This document shows positions 6,559 to 14,082 of a stretch of 15,422 nucleotides of DNA, piece after piece. Every line of letters begins with the position of its first letter. Position 1 is the stretch's first letter. A program made the position numbers and the translations under genes. The stretch is from Thermoplasmatota archaeon (GTDB lineage: Archaea; Thermoplasmatota; E2; DHVEG-1), in assembly GCA_016930995.1 (NCBI GenBank), contig JAFGFQ010000108.1:1-15422 (forward strand), written 5' to 3'. The notes under the pieces were generated by a model. It was not told the DNA's origin and did no database searches. It was given only the letters and a program-made list of their open reading frames with translations.

Positions 6559-6981
6559 TCACTCCCTGGTGTAGAGCATGGGAATGTACTGCTCCATTAG
6601 TCGAAAACCAAGGGCGGTATAAAACCGGCTGCTTCCTGGTTCTGCGATAAGCCCAATCCAGTAAATCCCATGTGAGACGCAATAGTCAATAAGCGTGGTA
6701 GTGAGTTGTTTTCCAATATGCTGGCCACGATATTCCGGTAGCACGACTAAATCCTGGATGTAGGCATCAGAGATTCCATCTGAGAGAACACGGCCCATTC
6801 CGATTGCTTTTCCTGTTTTAGTATCAACAGCAACAGCAAAAGCAAAGCTACCTTTTAGTAACAGAGGTAAACCTTCTTTTGTATATGTTTTCTTCCACCA
6901 GCCTCCTGCCTTGTACAGTCCGACGATTTCGTCCTCAGGCCAGTGGTCTACGAGTCGTATCTCTACGTCGTTTTTCTTCAT
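6559..6981 (-). CDS. GNAT-family N-acetyltransferase
   Basis: This 140-residue acetyl-CoA-dependent acetyltransferase has the GNAT motif A, VVLPEYRGQHIGKQL, which binds the pyrophosphate of acetyl-CoA, preceded by a DAYIQDL strand. The C-terminal part (GSSRFYTALGFRLME) is the usual motif B region. The substrate cannot be told. I chose the ATG at 6981; a TTG at 6993 would add MDCF. The gene lies 27 bases after the ferredoxin stop and six bases before the DUF2156 gene, so all three are likely on one message. Length is normal for a single-domain GNAT. Confidence 0.9.
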   Translation of the reverse strand: MKKNDVEIRLVDHWPEDEIVGLYKAGGWWKKTYTKEGLPLLLKGSFAFAVAVDTKTGKAIGMGRVLSDGISDAYIQDLVVLPEYRGQHIGKQLTTTLIDYCVSHGIYWIGLIAEPGSSRFYTALGFRLMEQYIPMLYTRE

Positions 6982-7008
6982 GAAACAATCCAATATACTG
7001 TAGGTTTT

Positions 7009-7218
7009 TTAGCAGGAACTGTGTTCGATTGCCACATAAGGACAGGCGTTCACACAAGCACAGCATTCAATGCAGTCGTGAACGTTTTTTGCGACGGCTT
7101 TGCCGTCGACGACGTCAAAAATCTCAACGGGACAGGCGGTGACGCATTGGCCTGCTCCTTTGCATTTATCATAGTCAATGGTGATAGTAATAGTTCCTTC
7201 TTTGAATTCTTTCTTCAT
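7009..7218 (-). CDS. Dicluster ferredoxin, likely [3Fe-4S][4Fe-4S]
   Basis: This 69-residue electron carrier has two cluster motifs. The second is complete: C49-x2-C52-x2-C55-x3-C59-P. The first reads C19-K-G-A-G-Q-C25-V-T-A-C29-P, with alanine at position 22 where a [4Fe-4S] cluster needs the second cysteine. That predicts a 3Fe-4S (7Fe-type) or otherwise unusual cluster there. C53 and the last residue C69 are additional cysteines. The start is set by a strong SD, GGAGGT, nine bases upstream. It heads the operon with the GNAT and DUF2156 genes; any functional link to them is unknown. Confidence 0.92.
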   Translation of the reverse strand: MKKEFKEGTITITIDYDKCKGAGQCVTACPVEIFDVVDGKAVAKNVHDCIECCACVNACPYVAIEHSSC

Positions 7219-7227
7219 GCGACAGAG

Positions 7228-7233
7228 ACCTCC
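7228..7233 (-). promoter_or_regulatory. Strong Shine-Dalgarno of the ferredoxin
   Basis: On the minus strand this is GGAGGT, nine bases before the ATG at 7218. It fixes the start and shows that this message has a leader. A weak TATA-like box, ATTAAAATA, lies at 7277-7285 on the minus strand. Confidence 0.6.
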
Positions 7234-7317
7234 ATGTTTTTGGTTTCAGTAACACCTGCCATTATTTTAGATTTCGTATTTTAATTTCTGCGGCTTGCGA
7301 AAAAATATCAAGGTTCT

Positions 7318-7325
7318 TTTATAAA
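7318..7325 (+). promoter_or_regulatory. TATA-like box of the DHH nuclease gene
   Basis: TTTATAAA is followed by about 70 bases to the GTG at 7394; transcription should begin near 7347. It lies in the divergent space between the ferredoxin and DHH genes. Confidence 0.45.
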
Positions 7326-7393
7326 AAACCATTCAAGAAAAAACCAAAAGACTAATCATCTCTATTTCCATTCCTCCTGAGCGAGGGAGCTTA

Positions 7394-8767
7394 GTGAGAC
7401 AACGCGCATCTGAGATAGCACAGATTATAAAAAAATCAACGCAGATTCATATCGTTACGCATATTGATGCAGATGGAATTACCGCAGGGGCGATTGCCTC
7501 TGAAACACTCAGACGACTCGGAAAAGCCTATACCATTGAATGTATCAAACAACTTGATGAGGTAGTGATACACAAGCTACTTTCTGAGAACCACGACCTT
7601 GTGTGGTTCACGGACCTTGGGAGTGGCATTAGTACCCAGTACCCGGAGATACACAAGATTATCACCGATCATCATGAATGCCCTCCTGATTCCGATGCCC
7701 CTTACCATTTCAATCCTCATCTCTTTGGTAAAGACGGCTCCTATGAGCTCAGTGGGGCGGGGGCGACCTATCTTGTATCCAAGGCGGTCGATACGGCAAA
7801 TAAGGACCTGGCAGGTCTTGCGATTGTCGGAGCGATAGGGGACCTCCAGGACCGACGTTACTGTGAGCTGCGTGGGATGAACATGGAGATCGTCACGGAT
7901 GGTCAGGATGCAGGGGTACTACACACCATGAAAGATATCCGCTATTTCGGTAAGGAGACCAGGCCGCTTGCCAAGCTTTTACAGTACGCAAGTGATCCAC
8001 TGATCCCCGGGGTGAGCGGACGGGAGGATAGCTCTGTCGCGTTCTTACAGGAGTTGCACATCGAGTTAAAACATGGGGACTCCTGGAGGAAATGGATCGA
8101 CCTTGAAAAAGACGAGAAACGAAGGATTATCTCCGCGATTATTCAAATGTTGCTCTCGAAAGGATTTGGGTATCATGTTGCTGAGCGTGTCTTAGGACAG
8201 TCTTACATCCTCTGTAAAGAGGAGACCGGAACCGAGTTACATGAGGCAAAGGAGTTTGCCACGCTTCTGAACTCCACTGCTCGATATGGTCAATACGAGG
8301 TGGGGCTGCAGGTCTGTCTGGGGGATCGTGGGAAATGGTTAAAGGAAGCACTCAATCTTCTCAGTGGTCATCGTCATAACCTCGTGGAGGGGCTTCAGTT
8401 CGCAAAAGAGGAAAAAATCCAGAAACGAACCTATCTGCAGTATTTCCATGCGGGGGATGGAATCCGGGACACTATTATCGGGATCGTCACAAACATGATG
8501 CTAAACACAGAAGAAGTGGACAAGGAGTTACCCCTCCTCGGGTTTGCCCATACAGAAAACGGTGAGGTGAAAGTCTCCGCGCGAGCCATGCAAAGCCTGG
8601 TAGATCGTGGGCTTGATTTAGCAACAGCGCTGACAAAAGCTGCAAAGCAGTTAAACGGAATCGGTGGTGGGCATAACATTGCTGCTGGTGCGACGATTCC
8701 AAAAGGAAAAGAAGAGGAATTTTTACAGGTAGTGGAGAGGGAGATTCAGCTTCAGCTGGTCTCCTGA
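7394..8767 (+). CDS. RecJ-like DHH/DHHA1 phosphoesterase (archaeal RecJ/GAN type)
   Basis: This 457-residue protein belongs to the archaeal single-strand exonuclease group related to RecJ and to the GINS-associated nuclease. DHH motifs appear in order: H23-x-D25-x-D27-G, D74 in FTDLGSG, D92-H93-H94, and GAIGD150. The DHHA1 domain ends with the substrate-binding GGGH (424-427). These residues bind two metal ions and should support nucleotide hydrolysis. Some family members work in replication-fork processing or RNA decay; which role applies cannot be told from sequence. The start is GTG, preceded by GAGGGAG at SD distance. The last 16 bases overlap the convergent FKBP gene. Confidence 0.92.
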   Translation: MRQRASEIAQIIKKSTQIHIVTHIDADGITAGAIASETLRRLGKAYTIECIKQLDEVVIHKLLSENHDLVWFTDLGSGISTQYPEIHKIITDHHECPPDSDAPYHFNPHLFGKDGSYELSGAGATYLVSKAVDTANKDLAGLAIVGAIGDLQDRRYCELRGMNMEIVTDGQDAGVLHTMKDIRYFGKETRPLAKLLQYASDPLIPGVSGREDSSVAFLQELHIELKHGDSWRKWIDLEKDEKRRIISAIIQMLLSKGFGYHVAERVLGQSYILCKEETGTELHEAKEFATLLNSTARYGQYEVGLQVCLGDRGKWLKEALNLLSGHRHNLVEGLQFAKEEKIQKRTYLQYFHAGDGIRDTIIGIVTNMMLNTEEVDKELPLLGFAHTENGEVKVSARAMQSLVDRGLDLATALTKAAKQLNGIGGGHNIAAGATIPKGKEEEFLQVVEREIQLQLVS

Positions 8768-9882
8768 GAGGTTTTGTATACCTTTTCGATGGTGACTTCA
8801 AAGGTTAATGACTCCCCAGCGAGTGGCTCAAGGCTGTATCCTGCTTTTTCGATATCCTCTTGGTAGAAATACGAGACATACATGGACGGGATGTCTCTGT
8901 AATATCGGGGGAGGATAAACGTCCTGTTAAATGTCAAGACCCGGGAGACCTCAAGAAAGGTCGGATCAGGGGTCTGGTCATTGGTAATTGTAACGTTAAT
9001 CATATCACCGTTGATATTATTGATGTGTATCGTAATGTTTATCATGCCGGTGTAGCCCTGTGTCTGGAAGGTGTAATTCTGCCCGATCCCCGGGGAACAC
9101 GTAACGGTAATCGAAGTCTCGTTCCATGTTGCGGTGGTCGCATTTGGGAAAATCAACATCTGTTTATCCCCGTCTCGGACGTCTTTTACCTCTGTTGACA
9201 GATTCGTGCTTCGTGTTGGGGTGGTAAACATGGTGACCGTGGAATCCGTGATGTTCGTGATAGCTGTTGCATTCTCCCAGATATAGTACGGGGGTGGATA
9301 GATGACCATCTCTGTTTCGTTCAGACTATTTAGGTTATTGATAATAAGCTGTGGGGCAGTAAAATTATCAAGATCCTCCATGCCGATCCATTTCACGGTC
9401 AGGTTCTCACTTGTATAGTTAATGACCTCTACGGTTTGGTTCATCCCAAACGCGAGGTACTGTGTCGTAAAGACCGCTCCAGTGGCGAATTTTGTCGTCC
9501 CATAGGCTTTCTCCGGGGGGATCGGTCCAATAATTTTCGTCTGGCCCTCCTGCATGCCAGCAAGACCTTCCATGAATCCTTCAATGAGTCCAGCAGAATA
9601 TCCCGATTTCGGTGCGGTAGCCGATTGATTATCACTGATAAATACTTGTAATGGTGTTCCACCGGATTTGTTCTCAGCAAAAGCATAAGATGTATCAAAA
9701 ATAGTCTGGTTTGATGAATAACGACCAATGTAGTTTATATCAGCGCAATCCCCCTCTACGATACTGAGTTTTTCTTTAAACAGATCTTCAAAAATATCGG
9801 TATTAACCGCTATCAAAAACACGGACAGAGCTGCAATGACGATGATAACTAGCGTGATAAGAGCGATTTTTTCCTTTTGCAT
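8752..9882 (-). CDS. Membrane-anchored, extracellular FKBP-type peptidyl-prolyl isomerase
   Basis: This 376-residue protein begins with a signal-anchor helix (residues 6-27), so the rest should lie outside the cell. The FKBP fold follows: VEGDCADINYIGRY, the active-site F62-D63, GLIEGFMEGLAGMQEG, and a PPEKAYG block with Y127. The segment after AYG is long, as in archaeal FKBPs with an insert-in-flap domain. A further domain of about 200 residues follows with no clear family. I count 17 N-x-S/T sequons, so heavy N-glycosylation is likely. The probable role is folding of surface or secreted proteins. A TATA-like box 25 bp upstream predicts a leaderless message. It converges with the DHH gene. 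Confidence 0.88.
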   Translation of the reverse strand: MQKEKIALITLVIIVIAALSVFLIAVNTDIFEDLFKEKLSIVEGDCADINYIGRYSSNQTIFDTSYAFAENKSGGTPLQVFISDNQSATAPKSGYSAGLIEGFMEGLAGMQEGQTKIIGPIPPEKAYGTTKFATGAVFTTQYLAFGMNQTVEVINYTSENLTVKWIGMEDLDNFTAPQLIINNLNSLNETEMVIYPPPYYIWENATAITNITDSTVTMFTTPTRSTNLSTEVKDVRDGDKQMLIFPNATTATWNETSITVTCSPGIGQNYTFQTQGYTGMINITIHINNINGDMINVTITNDQTPDPTFLEVSRVLTFNRTFILPRYYRDIPSMYVSYFYQEDIEKAGYSLEPLAGESLTFEVTIEKVYKTSQETS

Positions 9883-9902
9883 GAGGCTGCTGAATGAAAT
9901 TG

Positions 9903-9913
9903 ATATATATTAA
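9903..9913 (-). promoter_or_regulatory. TATA-like box of the FKBP gene
   Basis: On the minus strand it reads TTAATATATAT, centred about 25 bp before the ATG at 9882. It contains the TAA stop of the upstream agmatinase gene, so FKBP can be transcribed separately from that operon. Confidence 0.55.
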
Positions 9914-10785
9914 CTTAAGCCTGTGTTTTTAGACATCCAACTGATACAGTTTTTAATGAGTTTCGCGGCAAGAACAGCGGTCTGACCTTGGTCATAAGGG
10001 GGACAGACTTCCACAAGGTCACAGCCGACAAGCTGCGGGGCAAACGCTTCGATAAGCTCTGTGACCTGCAGGGGACTCAGACCAAACGGTTCTGGAGTGC
10101 TTGTCCCTGGTGCGTATGCAGGATCAACTACATCGATATCGATGGTGAGATAGATTTTTTTTCCTTTCAGAATTCTCTGTGTTTGCCGGATGACCTCTTT
10201 TATCCCGATGGTGTTGACTGTGAAGGCATCACGGAAAAACAGTCCTTGTGCTACTGCCTGCTCGTATTCCTCTTTTTCCGCAGATCGTATTCCAAGGACC
10301 GCGATGTTCTGCACAGGGATATGGTCCGCGACTCGTCTGATGACACAGGCATGGTTATGGACATCGTTTTTGTATTCCTGGCGAAAATCCATGTGGGCGT
10401 CGAGTGATAGAACCGCGATGTCCTTTGGGAATGCTGTAATGATCCCTGGGGTGATGGAATGATCCCCTCCAAGGGCTATCGGTATTTTCTTTTTTGAAAG
10501 CAGCGTGCAGGTAAAGGTTTTTGTTGTCTCAAAGAGTTCTTTTGAGGATAAATCCATGACCTCAAGATTCCCGTAGTCATGGAAGAGGATGTCTTCGAAA
10601 TTCACACCGGTGCGAAGGTCAAACCGTTCGAAATTCCAGCTTGCTTGTCGTATCTCCGCAGGTGCTTTGTCCGCCCCATGGCGGAACGATGATGTTTTTT
10701 CAAACGGGACGCCAAAAAGGACGAATGACGCCTTCTCAAAACTTGATTCTGCATCAGCAAAATAATCAGGAAAATCCATAGGCAC
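9910..10785 (-). CDS. speB: Agmatinase-family ureohydrolase
   Basis: This 291-residue enzyme of the arginase/agmatinase fold should remove urea from a guanidino group using two Mn ions. All metal ligands are visible: H109 in GGDHS, D129, H131 and D133 in SLDAHMD, and D216 and D218 in TIDIDVVDP, followed by the PGTSTPEPFG block. The start is GTG at 10785 with AAAAGG five bases ahead; an ATG at 10779 is possible. It lies 32 bases after aIF5A on the same strand. In Haloferax an agmatinase-like protein is proposed to act on aIF5A that carries an agmatine-derived side chain, so this copy may serve polyamine synthesis, hypusine formation or both. Confidence 0.92.
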   Translation of the reverse strand: MPMDFPDYFADAESSFEKASFVLFGVPFEKTSSFRHGADKAPAEIRQASWNFERFDLRTGVNFEDILFHDYGNLEVMDLSSKELFETTKTFTCTLLSKKKIPIALGGDHSITPGIITAFPKDIAVLSLDAHMDFRQEYKNDVHNHACVIRRVADHIPVQNIAVLGIRSAEKEEYEQAVAQGLFFRDAFTVNTIGIKEVIRQTQRILKGKKIYLTIDIDVVDPAYAPGTSTPEPFGLSPLQVTELIEAFAPQLVGCDLVEVCPPYDQGQTAVLAAKLIKNCISWMSKNTGLS

Positions 10786-10817
10786 CGAAACCTTTTAGTT
10801 ATCAAGATAACAGGAGT

Positions 10818-11204
10818 TTAAACCCTGGTGATCTTTCGTTTTCCCATCGCTGAGATGTACAATATTTCTTTACCAGGTTCCAGCTGACCTTTCAAATCAT
10901 CTGGGATTGGCATTTCAAAGGTCTCGTAAGTCTCCAGGTCCATGAGCTGTACGATCTCGGCACCCATCAGGGCTAGGATCTGCGCACTGCGCTTGTCAAT
11001 CATAGGGACTCCTACTTTGTGTTTCACGGGATGGACGACACTGCGTTTCTGCTCATCAAAGACACCTACTGCATCGATCCGTGCTTTTGCCTCACCATGC
11101 TTCCCTGGTTTTGAGGTGGAAATACTCATAATCTTGCATGGTTCTTCATCTATCAATACATATCGACCTACTTTTAATTCTCGGACTTCCGCCATTTCTT
11201 TCAT
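10818..11204 (-). CDS. eif5A: Translation factor aIF5A (hypusine-containing)
   Basis: This 128-residue factor helps stalled ribosomes, especially at proline stretches. The hypusine loop [12 protein letters not shown] is present, with K35 as the modified lysine, followed by the OB-fold C-terminal half. An ATG at 11204 overlaps the stop of the EF-like gene (ATGA), so translation is probably coupled; a second in-frame ATG at 11195 would give the usual shorter N-terminus. Deoxyhypusine synthase is not in the window, but an agmatinase-family gene follows directly, which fits the archaeal modification route. Confidence 0.96.
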   Translation of the reverse strand: MKEMAEVRELKVGRYVLIDEEPCKIMSISTSKPGKHGEAKARIDAVGVFDEQKRSVVHPVKHKVGVPMIDKRSAQILALMGAEIVQLMDLETYETFEMPIPDDLKGQLEPGKEILYISAMGKRKITRV

Positions 11205-11470
11205 GATGTTTCACCCTTTGGGATTTTATAGACTATATCATGTTCGCGAACCTTGTCTTTTACTTTAATGCCGATGGCATCACCACTTTTTGCGATGTGA
11301 ATTTCAGCTCGATTGATTTCCATTCGGTCCACAACCTGGGTAAAGTCAGTATGGGCTCCAACGAAATGAATCGTATCTCCAGTATGCAACTCCCCGTCAG
11401 TCAGTTTAATTGCTGCAACACTAATATGTGTGAAGAAATGCTCTACAAACCCGATTTTTTCTTCAACCAT
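11201..11470 (-). CDS. Small EF-Tu domain 2-like protein
   Basis: This 89-residue protein looks like a free-standing beta-barrel domain 2 of translational GTPases: it has [17 protein letters not shown], then [13 protein letters not shown], and a C-terminal [23 protein letters not shown], the typical barrel pattern. No G domain is present, so it cannot itself be a GTPase. Archaea carry such small translation-factor-like proteins, and the fold is also found in the C-terminal part of U32 peptidase-like proteins. Its exact role is unknown. It precedes aIF5A by a 4-base overlap, and that coupling suggests a role in translation or RNA modification. Confidence 0.85.
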   Translation of the reverse strand: MVEEKIGFVEHFFTHISVAAIKLTDGELHTGDTIHFVGAHTDFTQVVDRMEINRAEIHIAKSGDAIGIKVKDKVREHDIVYKIPKGETS

Positions 11471-11502
11471 AGCTTTTCACAACTCCCCTTATAGAAAAAG
11501 GT

Positions 11503-11513
11503 GTACTTATACC
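11503..11513 (-). promoter_or_regulatory. TATA-like box of the EF-like/aIF5A operon
   Basis: On the minus strand this reads GGTATAAGTAC, with transcription expected near 11483, about 13 bases before the ATG at 11470. It lies in the 57-base gap after the zinc-ribbon gene. Confidence 0.45.
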
Positions 11514-11527
11514 TGTCACCTTTCTGT

Positions 11528-11836
11528 TTATTTTGTGACGAGTTCATAGATTGCTTTCTTCCCATGTTTTGTGCAGGTAAAGGCTTCCCAGTTATCATCC
11601 CAAAACATCTCATTTTTACATTCCGGGCAGGCGATACTCTCAATAACCTGTCGTTGGCTTCTGACCCGTGTTTTTACGACCTGGACCTGTATTTTCTTCC
11701 CAGGGTTTAACGAATCAATGACACAGACTTCACCATCAGGCGGTAAATAGGGGGTGCTATCATTTTTCATTCGTTTTTTCCGATACGCTTTCATTTGTAT
11801 CTTATATTTTTCCATCATTGTCTGTCTTCGGCCCAT
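11528..11836 (-). CDS. Basic zinc-ribbon-like protein
   Basis: This 102-residue protein has a basic N-terminal helix (residues about 8-24, many Lys and Arg) and a C-terminal zinc-binding motif made of C70-P-E-C73 and C88-T-K-H91. The middle part (PPDGEVCVID to VVKTRVRSQRQV) looks like a small beta domain. I do not recognise a named family; nucleic-acid binding is likely from the charge and ribbon. GGTGAA lies just before the ATG. It is first in the minus-strand run toward aIF5A and shares a promoter region with Hel308 on the other strand. Confidence 0.75.
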   Translation of the reverse strand: MGRRQTMMEKYKIQMKAYRKKRMKNDSTPYLPPDGEVCVIDSLNPGKKIQVQVVKTRVRSQRQVIESIACPECKNEMFWDDNWEAFTCTKHGKKAIYELVTK

Positions 11837-11875
11837 ACATTCACCACAATACTTGAATAAAGGAATAACATGTTT

Positions 11876-11885
11876 CTTTATTAAG
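11876..11885. promoter_or_regulatory. Symmetric TATA-like box between divergent genes
   Basis: CTTTATTAAG can be read both ways (CTTAATAAAG on minus). On + it would start Hel308 transcription near 11905. On minus it would start near 11855 for the zinc-ribbon gene; a second box at 11851-11862 is also possible on that strand. Hel308 has GAGGT (11900-11904) before its ATG. Confidence 0.4.
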
Positions 11886-11910
11886 CTCTTTCCCTATTGC
11901 GAGGTTAGAT

Positions 11911-14082
11911 ATGAAGATAAAACAAGCGGGTTTAGATCCTCGGATTCAGCGTATCTTAGAGCATCAGGGTATCACTGAGTTGTATCCCCCACAAGCGGAA
12001 GCATTACCCTATGCGCTGAAAGGGAATCATCTCGTTCTTTCCATCCCGACTGCGGCGGGAAAAAGCCTTGTCGCGTACCTTGCTATTGTGAATCGACTCG
12101 TTTGCGACGGTGGAAAGGCATTATATATCGTCCCTCTGCGGGCGCTTGCCCGGGAAAAATACGAGGACCTCCAGGCGTTTAAAGAGCTTGGACTGAAAAT
12201 CGGTCTGTCCACGGGGGATCTTGACGAATCTGACGTGCGTCTCTCAAAATACGATATCATTGTGTGTACGTCTGAGAAAGCTGATTCACTGTTGCGCCAT
12301 GGACTCCGCTGGCTTGATAAAATACGAGTGTTAGTTATCGACGAGGTCCACTTGATTCATGATTCGACGAGAGGTCCGACCCTTGAGGTGCTTATCGCTC
12401 AGTTCAAGGCGTTAAACCCTGCAACGCAGTTGATTGCCCTGTCTGCCACGATTAAAAACGCAGTGGAGCTTGCAGACTGGCTCGGGGGAAAACTCATTCA
12501 ATCCGACTGGCGGCCTGTGGTGCTGAAGGAAGGCGTGTTTTTTCAGAACCAGATTAAATACAATGATGGTTCAACAAAGTCGATACTGGGTGATGCAAAG
12601 CAGGCTTTGGAGACATTAGTTGAAGATTCCCTGCGAGATGGCGGGCAAACCCTGATATTTGTGAATAACCGCAAATCGACGGTCTCTCTTTCCAACCGAT
12701 TGTCAAATAGTGTAGCAAAGCTTCTTACCGATGGGGAAAAAAAGGATCTTAAGAAGCTTGCAAGCCTGATGAAAAAGGAACAAACCGAGATTGTCAGTAT
12801 CGAGCAATCCCTTGTAGGAAGCGTTGAGAAAGGGGTCGCGTTTCATCATGCGGGGCTGCAGAGTAGTCAACGTAGGATTGTTGAGCAAGGTTTTAAGGAT
12901 CGTCGTATCAAATGTATTGTTGCGACTCCGACGCTTGCTGCGGGGGTTAACATCCCTGCGCGTCGGGTGATTATCCGTGACTTGTGGCGGTATGATGGGA
13001 ATTTCGGGATGACGCCGATCCCCATTCTGGAGTATAAGCAGCAGGCGGGTCGGGCAGGCCGTCCTCGGTATGATTCGGTGGGGGAGGCTATCACTCTTGC
13101 GAAGGATAGGAATCAACGGGATCAGATTTTTTATAATTATATCCTTGCTGATACCGAGCCTATTTATTCGAAACTAGGGAGTCAATCCGCGTTACGCATG
13201 CATCTTCTAGCGGTGGTCGCGACACAGTTTGTTCGAACTATTGAAGAGATGTATCAGTTTATAGAAAGTACGTTTTACGCGTATCAGACCGATGTGTCCA
13301 CCATAAAAAACGAGGTGGACCGTGCTGTGGAGTTCCTCTTGGGAAGTCAGCTGATTGAGCAGACGCATTCTGGGTATATCTCCACGTTGTTTGGCAGTCG
13401 GACTTCGGCTCTGTATATCGATCCATTGTCCGCGATTCGATTGAAAACCGCGTTAGAACGCTCCAACAAAAGGGAGACGACCCCCTTGTCGTTTCTGCAT
13501 GCGGTGTGCTCCACCCCGGATGTCCGCTCCCTTTATTTGCGGGGGGCTGACTCCTGGGTTGAGGAGAAGGCAGACCAGATACAACCGTCTCTTCTCTTGG
13601 ACGTCCCAAGTACTACGAGTGATGAGTATGAATGGTTTTTAAGTGATCTAAAAACCGCGTTCCTCCTTGAGGATTGGATTGATGAAAAATCGACTGATGC
13701 CCTGGTCCTGAAGTATAATATCTGGCCGGGTGATATCCATACGATCGTTGAGATGACAGAATGGCTGCTGCATGCGACGCGGGAGTTTGCCCGTATGTAT
13801 AATTTTTCTTCGGTCTCCGAGGTGACAAATCTTCTTCTCCGGGTCCAGAACGGCTGCAGAGAAGAGTTGCTGAATCTTATCAGTTTAAAAGGGATTGGCA
13901 GAGTCCGTGCGCGCGCCTTGTATAAGGAAGGATTTACCAGTGTTAATGATTTACGGAATGTTCCGTTGGAGCGGCTTGCAAAAATCAAGACGATTGGAAA
14001 AGCGGTCGCTACAAACATCAAGCAGCAGATAGGGGAAACCAATAAACAAGGGCTTCGAACGCTCCGAGGGTCGAAACGATGA
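11911..14082 (+). CDS. hel308: ATP-dependent DNA helicase Hel308
   Basis: This 723-residue Ski2-like superfamily 2 helicase unwinds DNA 3' to 5' and is thought to act at stalled replication forks. Motifs are in order: LYPPQ (Q motif), PTAAGKS with K51 and S52, IVPLRALA, DEVH at 144-147, SAT at 178-180, FHHAGL, ATPTLAAGVNIPAR and QQAGRAGRP at 377-385. The C-terminal part includes the winged-helix and ratchet regions and ends in a helix-hairpin-helix (LKGIGRVRAR, about 659-668). Length is typical of Hel308. GAGGT sits six bases before the ATG. The last four bases overlap the Cgi121 gene (ATGA), so the two are coupled. Confidence 0.96.
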   Translation: MKIKQAGLDPRIQRILEHQGITELYPPQAEALPYALKGNHLVLSIPTAAGKSLVAYLAIVNRLVCDGGKALYIVPLRALAREKYEDLQAFKELGLKIGLSTGDLDESDVRLSKYDIIVCTSEKADSLLRHGLRWLDKIRVLVIDEVHLIHDSTRGPTLEVLIAQFKALNPATQLIALSATIKNAVELADWLGGKLIQSDWRPVVLKEGVFFQNQIKYNDGSTKSILGDAKQALETLVEDSLRDGGQTLIFVNNRKSTVSLSNRLSNSVAKLLTDGEKKDLKKLASLMKKEQTEIVSIEQSLVGSVEKGVAFHHAGLQSSQRRIVEQGFKDRRIKCIVATPTLAAGVNIPARRVIIRDLWRYDGNFGMTPIPILEYKQQAGRAGRPRYDSVGEAITLAKDRNQRDQIFYNYILADTEPIYSKLGSQSALRMHLLAVVATQFVRTIEEMYQFIESTFYAYQTDVSTIKNEVDRAVEFLLGSQLIEQTHSGYISTLFGSRTSALYIDPLSAIRLKTALERSNKRETTPLSFLHAVCSTPDVRSLYLRGADSWVEEKADQIQPSLLLDVPSTTSDEYEWFLSDLKTAFLLEDWIDEKSTDALVLKYNIWPGDIHTIVEMTEWLLHATREFARMYNFSSVSEVTNLLLRVQNGCREELLNLISLKGIGRVRARALYKEGFTSVNDLRNVPLERLAKIKTIGKAVATNIKQQIGETNKQGLRTLRGSKR

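Noticed and set aside
7215..7262. 15-codon minus-strand frame whose TGA overlaps the ferredoxin ATG
   Set aside because: Its ATG lies at or before the expected transcript start, it has no SD of its own, and it contains the ferredoxin's GGAGGT, so it looks fortuitous.
13259..13609. Long antisense frames inside Hel308 and other genes
   Set aside because: They are shadows of well-supported genes, with no family resemblance and no start signals.
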